NCBI RefSeq assembly: GCF_014145395.1
Contig: NZ_JACHTE010000001.1
Coordinates: 310,001 to 374,000, forward strand
Origin: Marilutibacter penaei
GTDB taxonomy: Bacteria; Pseudomonadota; Gammaproteobacteria; Xanthomonadales; Xanthomonadaceae
Direction: 5' to 3'
DNA length: 64,000 nucleotides
Below the pieces are notes generated by a model that had not been told where the DNA came from, ran no database searches, and worked only from the letters and a program-made list of their open reading frames with translations. A program made the translations under genes and the position numbers. Shown one piece after another: positions 57,043 through 64,000 of the stretch (position 1 is its first letter; each line of letters starts with the position of its first letter).

Positions 57043-57139
57043 AGGGCGCGCCACCACGGAAATAGGGAGGGAGTGAACGCTCCAGTATACCAGCCCGGGG
57101 GCTTAACCGCCGCCCACGGGAGGGCGCCAGGGAGCCGGC

Positions 57140-57580
57140 TCAGGCTCGCAGCAGGAACGTGACCGGGCCGTCGTTGACCAGGCTCACCTCCATATGGGCC
57201 CCGAACCGCCCGGTTTCCACCCCCCCGCGGTGAATTTCGCGGCAGGTCGCGACCAGCTGGCTGAACAGGGGCTCGGCCATGTCGGGCGGCGCGGCGGTGG
57301 AAAAGCCCGGCCGCAGGCCCTTGCGGGTATCGGCGGCCAGGGTGAACTGGCTCACCAGCAGCAGGCCACCGCCGGTCTGCGCCAGGCCGAGGTTCATCCG
57401 GCCTTCGGCATCGGAAAACACGCGGTACTGCAGCAGGCGCTCGGCGAGTCGACGCACCTGGGCATCCCCGTCATCGAGCTCGATGCCGACCAGGGCGAGC
57501 AGGCCGGGGCCGATCGCGCCGACGGCCTCGCCGTCGACGTCGACGCGGGCGGAGGTGACGCGCTGGATGAGGGCGAGCAT
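57140..57580 (-). CDS. dtd: D-aminoacyl-tRNA deacylase
   Basis: 146-residue proofreading enzyme that frees D-amino acids from tRNA. Both family motifs are present: [16 protein letters not shown] and the C-terminal NDGPVTFLL with the chirality-checking Gly-Pro. ATG 57580 begins the canonical [18 protein letters not shown]. Located upstream of rpoD on the same strand with 97 bases between. Confidence 0.95.
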   Translation of the reverse strand: MLALIQRVTSARVDVDGEAVGAIGPGLLALVGIELDDGDAQVRRLAERLLQYRVFSDAEGRMNLGLAQTGGGLLLVSQFTLAADTRKGLRPGFSTAAPPDMAEPLFSQLVATCREIHRGGVETGRFGAHMEVSLVNDGPVTFLLRA

Positions 57581-57763
57581 GGGTAGGCTCCCGGACGGAG
57601 GCAGGCGATATGGCGTGGCCGGGGGTCCGGAGCCGTATCTGTCCGGCGCCCCCGCCCCGGCAGGATAGCCGACAGGCGGACGCCCCCCTGCCCGGTGGGG
57701 ATGCGCGTCGCCCCGCCGATCCCGTGGCGCGGCACCCATCCTCCCGCCCGTTACACTCGACCG

Positions 57764-58690
57764 ATGACCGCGCTCGTCGCCCGCCTGCTCCACCTCTGCG
57801 CTGCTGCCGTCGGGCGCCTGCCCTGGCCTTGGCTGATGGCGCTGGGCGACGGCATGGCAGCGCTATGGGTCCGGCTCGACGCGCGCGAGAGCCGGGTCGC
57901 ACGCATCAACCTCGAACTGGCGTATCCCGACCTGCTGCCCGCCGAGCGCGCGCAATGGCATCGCGACATCCTCCGTACCACCGCACGCCAGGCACTGGAA
58001 ACCCTGCGCCTGTGGACCCACCCGCATGCCCGCAACCTCCAGCTGGTCCGCGAGCACCACGGCGTTTCGCTGCTCGACGAGGCGATCGCCCGGGGCGAGG
58101 GGGTGATCGTCGTCGCGCCGCACCATGGCAACTGGGAACTGCTGAACCAGTGGCTGGCGGATCGCACACCGCTCGCGATCCTCTACCGTCCGCCGGAATC
58201 CGCCGTCGGCGAAGCCTTCCTCAACCGCGTGCGGGCGGCCAGCGGCCAGGACCCCGACCGCGTCACCCAGGTCCGCGCCGAAGGCCCGGCCATCCGCCAG
58301 TTGTTCAAGCGGCTGGGCGCCGGCGGCGTGGTCGGCATCCTGCCTGACCAGCAGCCCAAGGCCGGCGACGGCGAGTTCGCGCCGTTCTTCGGCGTCGAGG
58401 CCTTCACCATGACGCTGGTCGGGAGGCTGGCCCGCCGCACCGGCGCGACCGTGCTGTTCGCCTGGTGCGAGCGCGTCGACACGCAGGGAGACCAACCGGG
58501 CTTCGCGCTGCACATCGAGGCAGCGCCGGACGCCATCGCCGACCCCGAACCGCAGCGCGCGGTAACGGCGCTCAATGCCGCGGTCGAACGGATCGCGCGC
58601 CGCGACCCTGCCCAATACCAGTGGACCTACAAACGCTATACGCTCAGGCCGCACGGTTCGGGCGAGCCGAATCCGTACGCCCGCGACTGA
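57764..58690 (+). CDS. Lysophospholipid/lipid A acyltransferase (LpxL/LpxM-like)
   Basis: 308 residues of the lauroyl/myristoyl-transferase (HtrB/MsbB) family. The catalytic motif is [13 protein letters not shown] (HX4E type), followed by [24 protein letters not shown] and [20 protein letters not shown]. An N-terminal hydrophobic helix anchors it to the inner membrane. Probably adds secondary acyl chains to lipid A or acts in ornithine-lipid or glycolipid synthesis. Diverges from dtd across 183 bases. Confidence 0.9.
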   Translation: MTALVARLLHLCAAAVGRLPWPWLMALGDGMAALWVRLDARESRVARINLELAYPDLLPAERAQWHRDILRTTARQALETLRLWTHPHARNLQLVREHHGVSLLDEAIARGEGVIVVAPHHGNWELLNQWLADRTPLAILYRPPESAVGEAFLNRVRAASGQDPDRVTQVRAEGPAIRQLFKRLGAGGVVGILPDQQPKAGDGEFAPFFGVEAFTMTLVGRLARRTGATVLFAWCERVDTQGDQPGFALHIEAAPDAIADPEPQRAVTALNAAVERIARRDPAQYQWTYKRYTLRPHGSGEPNPYARD

Positions 58691-58726
58691 GCCAACGCAC
58701 GCCACCACCAGGGGGAAGGACGCACG

Positions 58727-60145
58727 ATGCAACAATGGATTCTGGCACTGGCCCTGATGGCCGGACCGGTCGCGGCAGCCGATGATCTCGCCGCGATGAA
58801 TGCCGCCAGCGCGGCGTGGGACGAATACCTGGCACTGCAGAAGGGCCACGACCCGGACACGGCCGGGCGCGTCGCCACCTCGACCTTCCAGCACTACGCG
58901 TTCCTGCGCGACGCCGCGCTGCATGCGTCGCCGGAACAGCTCCGGCGCCTGCCTTCGACCGACCGGGTGACGGTCTATGGCCTGCGTGCGCGCCACGATG
59001 CCGGCACGCTGGCCGGGATGGATGGCGAAGCGGTATTCCGCGACTGCATCGAGAGCGGCCTGTGCACGGCCATGATCGACCATGCGGAGATCACCTTGAG
59101 GCCACTCGCCGTGGTCACCCTCGTCACACCGTCGCTGGCCGTCGGCGAAGGTTCGCCGCCCGACGGCAGGCAGTTCGACTACGGCCCCAGCCTGGTGCTC
59201 GAGGACGGACGGTGGCGGGTCCGGGTGGAAGGCATGGCGCTGGAGTTGTCCGCCGTGATCAATGGAGGTGCGGCCGACGCCGATCCGGGCGCGGTCCAGC
59301 ACCTGGTCGAACACGGCCTCCCGGAGGGCGAGGCCGCGCCACTGCTGGCCCAGCTCGATATCGTGCCGGTCAGCGATACCGTCGCGCAGCGGGAACTCAA
59401 CGAACGGTGGCCGGACTACGGCAGCTACGTGCGCGACCGCGTGGGCGCCACGCGGGTCAAGGCCGAGGCGGGCGATCCCCTCGCGCAGTGGGCATACGGC
59501 TCGCTGCTGTACACCGGTGAATCACCCGAACTGGTGCCGCACGACGAGGCCGCGGGCGTTGCGATGATGGAGGCGTCCAGCAACGGCGGACACGTGGAGG
59601 CGTCGCTGGGCGCCGCGATGGCCTTGTTGCGCGCCGAGAACACCCGCGACCTGCCCCCCGAACGCATCGAGCGCGCACTCCCGCACGTCCGGCGCGCGGC
59701 GGAGGCGGGACTGCCCCTGGCGATGGGGATGTATGCCCAGTACTACACCGATGGCGCGGCGGGGCTGCCGGTCGACTGCGCGCAGGCCGACCACTGGCTG
59801 CAGAAAGCCGAGGATGCAGGCCTGGAAGAGGCCCGGAACAACCGTGCATGGCTGCTCGCCACCTGTTCGCGCGCCGATCAGCGCGACCCGGAGGCGGCCA
59901 TGGCGCTGGCGGGCTTCATGGTCGACAGGCTCGCGACCCTGAACGCGCTGGAACTGGACACCCTCGCGGCCGTATACGCCGCCAATGGCGATTTCGAACA
60001 GGCCCGCCGCTACCAGCAGGACGCGCTGGACAAACTGGCCGACGACCAGGTGGACGAGCGCGGGGGCATGCAGGCCCGGCTTGCGCTCTATCGCGACGAC
60101 CACGTTTTCGTGGACACCGAGCCCGACCTGCGCAGCACGCCATGA
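58727..60145 (+). CDS. Exported Sel1-repeat protein
   Basis: 472 residues with signal peptide ending PVAAAD. The C-terminal half (about 230-420) contains Sel1/TPR-like helical repeats (AQWAYGSLLYTGESPELVPH, AMGMYAQYYTDGAAGLPVDC, ARNNRAWLLATC), used for protein interactions. The N-terminal half is not recognised. GGGGGAAGGA lies before the ATG. Its stop overlaps the next gene (ATGA). Confidence 0.78.
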   Translation: MQQWILALALMAGPVAAADDLAAMNAASAAWDEYLALQKGHDPDTAGRVATSTFQHYAFLRDAALHASPEQLRRLPSTDRVTVYGLRARHDAGTLAGMDGEAVFRDCIESGLCTAMIDHAEITLRPLAVVTLVTPSLAVGEGSPPDGRQFDYGPSLVLEDGRWRVRVEGMALELSAVINGGAADADPGAVQHLVEHGLPEGEAAPLLAQLDIVPVSDTVAQRELNERWPDYGSYVRDRVGATRVKAEAGDPLAQWAYGSLLYTGESPELVPHDEAAGVAMMEASSNGGHVEASLGAAMALLRAENTRDLPPERIERALPHVRRAAEAGLPLAMGMYAQYYTDGAAGLPVDCAQADHWLQKAEDAGLEEARNNRAWLLATCSRADQRDPEAAMALAGFMVDRLATLNALELDTLAAVYAANGDFEQARRYQQDALDKLADDQVDERGGMQARLALYRDDHVFVDTEPDLRSTP

Positions 60146-60666
60146 ATCCGGGATCCGCACCGCCTGCCATCGACCTGCGTCCCGACTGGCATCCGCTGCC
60201 GGCGCGTGCACGCGCACTGTTCGCGCTGGGGACGGTGCTCGGCTTCGGCCTGCCCGGCATCGGGGCCGGGGTCGCACTGGGGGTGATCGCCGGCAGCCGC
60301 GGCGAGCTGCTGTCGTTCCCGGCGGCGATCGCCGGTGGCATCGTGGTGGTCGCGCTGCCGCTGGCGCTGTTCGGGCTGTGGCTGGGCTTCAAGCGCTTCC
60401 GCTACACCGCGTGGCGCCTCGACGCGCACGGGCTGGCAGTGCGCCAGGGCCGGCTGTGGCAACGCGAGACCCGGGTACCGACCACGCGCGTGCAACACCT
60501 CGACATCAAGCGCGGACCGCTGCAGCGGAGGCGCCACCTCGCCACCTTGGTCGTGCATACCGCGGGTACCGCGCACAGCGCCGTTGCCGTGCCGCACCTC
60601 GATGCCGACGACGCAGAAGCCCTGCGCGACCGCCTGGGCGCCCAGATCGACCACGATGACGAGTGA
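60142..60666 (+). CDS. bPH2 (YdbS-like) membrane protein
   Basis: 174 residues: two membrane segments (GTVLGFGLPGIGAGVALGVI and IAGGIVVVALPLALFGLWLG) then a bacterial PH domain (YTAWRLDAHGLAVRQGRLWQ, TRVPTTRVQHLDIKRGPLQR, LVVHTAGTAHSAVAVPHL). Matches YdbS-type proteins, always paired with a YdbT-type partner, as here. Relatives have been tied to lipid or stress responses; function undefined. Confidence 0.86.
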   Translation: MNPGSAPPAIDLRPDWHPLPARARALFALGTVLGFGLPGIGAGVALGVIAGSRGELLSFPAAIAGGIVVVALPLALFGLWLGFKRFRYTAWRLDAHGLAVRQGRLWQRETRVPTTRVQHLDIKRGPLQRRRHLATLVVHTAGTAHSAVAVPHLDADDAEALRDRLGAQIDHDDE

Positions 60667-62203
60667 GGGGCCGCCGCCGCTGCCGCCCCCGCCGACGCCG
60701 TCGCCGTCGCCGGACGTCAGCGCCCGCGACGCCGACCACCGCCTGCATCCGATGTCCTGGCTGTTCGTGCTGGTGCAGCAGCTGAAGTCCTTCATCGTGC
60801 CGCTGGGCGCCATCCTGGTGTTCGGCCGGCGCGGTGACAACATGTACGAGCTGTGGGGTCTGGTCGGCGTCGGCGTGCTGGTCGTGATCTCGCTGTGGCA
60901 GTACTTCACCTACCGCTACGGCGTGGTCGGCGAGGCGCTGGTGGTGCGCAGCGGCCTGCTTGAGCGCAGCCTGCGGGTGATCCCGTTCGCGCGCATCCAC
61001 AACGTCGCATTGCAGCAGCACCTGCTGCACCGCCTGTTCGGCGTGGCCGAAGTGCGGCTGGAATCGGCGGGGGGACAGAAGCCGGAAGCCGAGATGCGGG
61101 TGTTGAAGCTGGATGACGCGCTGGCACTGGAACGGCTGATACGGCGCCGGGCGGGTGCCGCGGCCACCGGGGAGACCGGCGTGGGCGACGAGCCGTCGCC
61201 GGTGCTGCTGCATCTCCCGCCGGGCGAAGTGCTGCGGCTGGGGCTGATCTCCAACCGCGGCATGGTCGTGGTCGCGGCCGCCACCGCGGCTTTCTTCCAG
61301 TTCGGCGGCGATGACGCCATCGAAGGATTCGCCGAAGCCGGCGTGCGCAACGCCGTGGGCTGGGCCGGCGAGCACCACTACGGCACGGTGGACTACGCGC
61401 TCGCCGCGGCGGCGCTGGTGCTGGTCCTGCTGGTCATGGTGCGCGCGCTGTCGGTCGTGCTGGCCTTCCTGCAGTACCACGGTTTCACCCTGAGCGAGCA
61501 GGGACGGCGGCTGACGGTCGAGCGCGGGCTGCTGGGCCGCTGGCGGACCAGCGCGTCGCGACGGCGCATCCAGGCCTGGACGCTGCGCGAAGGCCTGCTG
61601 CACCGGCTGTTCCGCCGCCGGAGCCTGGAGGTCGACACTGCGGTGTCGCAGGAAGGCCATCAGCAGCAGCGTGCACTGCGCGAGCTCGCGCCGGTGGCCA
61701 CCCCGGCCGACTGCGACGCCCTGGTCGAGCACCTGCTCCCGCAGGCAGGCTGGGGCGCGCTCGAATGGCGCCCGCTGCCGGCGCGCACCTGGTGGCGGCT
61801 GTTCCTGCCGGTCGTGCCGTTCTGCCTGCTGCTGACCGCGCTGCTGTACTGGCGGTTCGACGGGTGGGGCCTGTTGGGCCTGGCGTGGCTGCCCTGGGCG
61901 GTGTTCAAGTCGCGCCAGCATGCCCGCCGGATCGGCCATGCGTTGTCCGGTGAGCTGATCGCGGTGCGCGAGGGCTGGTGGAGCCGACACTGGCGCTTCG
62001 CCGAGATCGACAAGCTGCAGGCCCTGCAGCTAACCCGCTCGCCGATGGACCGCCGCTGGGGCACGGCCACGCTGCGGCTGGACACCGCCGGCGCCAACGC
62101 GCTCGGCCCGCCCTTGCGGATCCGCTTCCTGCCGGTGGATGACGCCCGCGCGCTGCACGACCGGTTGGCGGAGACCCTGTCCACCCGGCCGTTGCGCTGG
62201 TAG
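60656..62203 (+). CDS. bPH2 (YdbT-like) membrane protein with three PH units
   Basis: 515 residues, overlapping the YdbS-like gene by 11 bases. Three bPH2 units are visible, beginning FTYRYGVVGEALVVRSGLLE, YHGFTLSEQGRRLTVERGLL and ALSGELIAVREGWWSRHWRF, separated by paired membrane segments. The N-terminus is a Pro-rich tract. Partner of the upstream gene. Confidence 0.86.
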   Translation: MTSEGPPPLPPPPTPSPSPDVSARDADHRLHPMSWLFVLVQQLKSFIVPLGAILVFGRRGDNMYELWGLVGVGVLVVISLWQYFTYRYGVVGEALVVRSGLLERSLRVIPFARIHNVALQQHLLHRLFGVAEVRLESAGGQKPEAEMRVLKLDDALALERLIRRRAGAAATGETGVGDEPSPVLLHLPPGEVLRLGLISNRGMVVVAAATAAFFQFGGDDAIEGFAEAGVRNAVGWAGEHHYGTVDYALAAAALVLVLLVMVRALSVVLAFLQYHGFTLSEQGRRLTVERGLLGRWRTSASRRRIQAWTLREGLLHRLFRRRSLEVDTAVSQEGHQQQRALRELAPVATPADCDALVEHLLPQAGWGALEWRPLPARTWWRLFLPVVPFCLLLTALLYWRFDGWGLLGLAWLPWAVFKSRQHARRIGHALSGELIAVREGWWSRHWRFAEIDKLQALQLTRSPMDRRWGTATLRLDTAGANALGPPLRIRFLPVDDARALHDRLAETLSTRPLRW

Positions 62204-62212
62204 CAGGAGCGC

Positions 62213-63205
62213 TCAGGCCTTTCCGCGCAGCGTGCGCCTGAGCCGTGCAGCGCCGTCGCGCAGGCGACGCTTCCAGCGCGGGGTGGGCGCACGCGCTTCT
62301 TCCATCGCGCGCGGCGCGAGGACCTCTTCGATCAGGACCCGCCAGCGTGCGACGTTCGCCGAGTCGTCGTAGTCGCGGCCCCGCTGCAGGCCGTTCTCGA
62401 CCATGCCGCGGTACAGGCCGGGCTCGCCAAGCAGCCGCTCGATCGCGCGCCGCGCCGCCGCCGGCCCATCGACCTCGATGAAGTCCAGCGGTCCCTCGCG
62501 CAGCTCACGGTACCCGGCCTCCGGTCCCAGCAGGGCCGGCACCCCGGCCAGCCAGGCATTGAACAGCTTCCACGCGGGTTTGTTGCGGACGACAGTCGCA
62601 CCGCTGGGACGCACCGCCAGCATCAGGTCGACGTCGTGCAGGTCGTGGTAAGCGGGCGGACGGTCGCCCGTGGCCTGGAAGTGGCAGCGCATTTCCAGTC
62701 CGCGCGCCTGCAGGAAGCCCTGCCACTCCCCGTCGAGGAAACCCGGGTGCAGGTTCTGCCGGGTGCCGGGGAACAGCAGCACCCGTGGCCGGTCACCGCG
62801 CGCGCCGTCGCGGACGATCAGGCCCGGCTGACGCCAGTGCGGGACATGGAAGCAACGCTCGCCATCGGCCGAGGCCGCGTTCTGCACGACCTCGACGTCG
62901 GCATACCCGACCGGATTGCGGTCGCTGCGGGTCGCCACCAGCAGGGCGCGGCTGCGCGCACGCACGTGGGCACGCTCGACCGCGCGCTTGTCGCCCGCAT
63001 AGAACACCACCGGCCCATCGGCCGGCACGCGGTTGTCGAGCACGACGTCCAGCCCGGCATCGGCGAGCCGGCGCCAGGTCAGCACGATCCAGTAGTGTTC
63101 GCCGAGGACCAGGCGATGCGGTTCGCGGTCGGGGTCCAGCGAACGCCAGCGCGCCAGGTCGGCGTCGGTCGCGTCGAGGAAGAAGGTCGTGCGGGGGCTT
63201 GGCAT
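62213..63205 (-). CDS. Putative glycosyltransferase (GT-B-like C-terminal domain)
   Basis: 330 residues, no signal peptide or membrane segment. The N-terminal half has a Rossmann-like order (DADLARWRSLDPDREPHRLV, ADGPVVFYAGDKRAVERAHV), the second half resembles GT-B acceptor/donor domains (VLLFPGTRQNLHPGFLDGEW, RNKPAWKLFNAWLAGVPALL, GPEAGYREL). Probably adds a sugar in surface-polysaccharide or glycan synthesis; donor unknown. ATG 63205 preferred; another ATG at 63244 would add 13 residues. Convergent with the YdbT-like gene and divergent from the next. Confidence 0.6.
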   Translation of the reverse strand: MPSPRTTFFLDATDADLARWRSLDPDREPHRLVLGEHYWIVLTWRRLADAGLDVVLDNRVPADGPVVFYAGDKRAVERAHVRARSRALLVATRSDRNPVGYADVEVVQNAASADGERCFHVPHWRQPGLIVRDGARGDRPRVLLFPGTRQNLHPGFLDGEWQGFLQARGLEMRCHFQATGDRPPAYHDLHDVDLMLAVRPSGATVVRNKPAWKLFNAWLAGVPALLGPEAGYRELREGPLDFIEVDGPAAARRAIERLLGEPGLYRGMVENGLQRGRDYDDSANVARWRVLIEEVLAPRAMEEARAPTPRWKRRLRDGAARLRRTLRGKA

Positions 63206-63309
63206 CCGGGATCGCTTCCAGTCCGCCGGCGCTGCGGGCACCATGCCCCTGCCGGACCGTCGCGTCCATCATATCGAGCCGCCCGAGCCCGCCGCATGGA
63301 GCCCCGCCG

Positions 63310-64000
63310 ATGACCCGCATCCTGTTCGTTCCCGTGTCCGGGGGCGCCGGCAGTGGCGAAGTGCAGCGCTGCCGCCTGCTGGCCGACGCGCTCGTTGCGG
63401 CCCATCCCCTGCTGCAGCCGCACTTCCTGCTGGCCGAAGGCACGCCGGCGCTGCCTTGGCCGACCACGACCCTGCCGGCCTCGCCGACCCGCGCCGTCAC
63501 GGAGGTCGTCGCCGCAATCGAAGCATTGCGCCCCGCCGTGGTGCTGTTCGACGGCAACACCCGGGTGAAGGCGCTCGACGCCACTCGCCGGGTCGGCGCC
63601 AAAGTCGTGCTGCTCAGTTCACGCCCCAGCGCGCGCGACCGCGGTTTCCGCGCGCGGCGGATGGCCCGGCTGGACGCCCACTGGCTGGTCGGCGCCGAAC
63701 TGCTGGGCGCCGGGGGATGGCACGAGCGCGTCGCCCGCTGGCGGCATCCGCGGGTCGAGGTCCGGCGTTTCGCCACGCTTTTTTCCCCACCGGCCGATAC
63801 CGGGGCCGTGCAGGCCCGCTGCGGCGTCGCCCCGCCCTACGTGGTCGTGTGCCACGGCGGTGGCCGGCATCGCGTCGGTGACCGGGATGCGGCGGGCCTG
63901 TTCGGCGAGGCCGCGTCACGGGTCGCGGCCGGAGGACTCGCCACGGTCGCGGTCGGGGCCGAGGGCGCGGCGCCGGCGGTGTCCATCGACGCGCTTCCGA
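63310..64000 (+). CDS. Putative glycosyltransferase, N-terminal part (cut by window edge)
   Basis: Open from ATG 63310 to the window end without a stop, 230 codons. The start RILFVPVSGGAGSGEVQRCR is the nucleotide-sugar-type GT-B pattern: strand, then glycine-rich loop, then a helix. AVVLFDGNTRVKAL follows, and VVCHGGGRHRVGD marks the domain linker. It is similar in layout to glycosyltransferases of the family-28/MurG-like type. It diverges from the preceding gene by 104 bases; the two may form a polysaccharide locus. Confidence 0.55.
   Translation, partial: MTRILFVPVSGGAGSGEVQRCRLLADALVAAHPLLQPHFLLAEGTPALPWPTTTLPASPTRAVTEVVAAIEALRPAVVLFDGNTRVKALDATRRVGAKVVLLSSRPSARDRGFRARRMARLDAHWLVGAELLGAGGWHERVARWRHPRVEVRRFATLFSPPADTGAVQARCGVAPPYVVVCHGGGRHRVGDRDAAGLFGEAASRVAAGGLATVAVGAEGAAPAVSIDALP

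Overview
This window is a G+C-rich bacterial chromosome segment. Gene content and order fit the family Xanthomonadaceae, in the Lysobacter/Luteimonas neighbourhood. The main clues are the block mreB-mreC-mreD-mrdA-rodA-mltB-rlpA-dacC-ybeD-lipB-lipA, the block lptM-dapF-DUF484-xerC-hslV-hslU, and an HslV with the xanthomonad N-terminal extension. The assignment is inference from gene order and protein sequence; no 16S gene is present. Nearly all of the window is core chromosome. The clearest accessory stretch is about 29.3-32.5 kb.

Layout. The window opens in the end of an alpha/beta hydrolase gene, followed by the tail-specific protease prc. From 3.2 to 14.7 kb a leftward set of genes with overlapping stops and starts builds the lateral wall (MreBCD, PBP2, RodA), trims it (MltB, RlpA, DacC) and makes lipoyl cofactor (LipA, LipB). 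From 15 to 21.5 kb lie an adenosine-kinase-like enzyme, a YbaK-type deacylase, a lipoprotein, an M1 aminopeptidase, ubiE, elaA and a cytosine-deaminase-like gene. From 21.5 to 29.3 kb come hslUV, xerC, DUF484, dapF, lptM, a DUF454 protein and a periplasmic oligopeptidase B.

The accessory patch holds two toxin-antitoxin loci whose antitoxins are intact but whose ParE-like toxins are broken. It also holds a 21-bp self-complementary heptad minisatellite, an M23-like protein, and a lower-G+C RHS relic. The relic consists of an orphan JAB/DUF4329-like tip, a small secreted partner and a decayed DPLGL core fragment, bounded by inverted REP-like sequences. After it come a prolyl oligopeptidase, a patatin and a WYL regulator.

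From 37.3 to 42.4 kb is a soeABC-type sulfite:quinone oxidoreductase operon with two small membrane proteins inserted between soeA and soeB. Then follow two DUF481-like barrels, hemC, an AlgR-type regulator and an esterase. An apparently Fur-controlled iron operon (TonB receptor, DUF3325, DUF3649, PepSY reductase) spans 46.5-51.0 kb. Next are a 7TMR-DISM diguanylate cyclase, tRNA-Ile(CAU), two L,D-transpeptidases, rpoD, dtd, an LpxL-like acyltransferase, a Sel1 protein, a bPH2 pair and two sugar-transferase-like genes, the last cut by the window edge.

The most striking non-coding signal is a family of four structured elements of about 100 bp at 0.46, 20.34, 23.57 and 23.73 kb. Each has a nearly invariant block, an inner hairpin with compensatory changes, and an outer stem whose sequence is unique to each copy yet paired.
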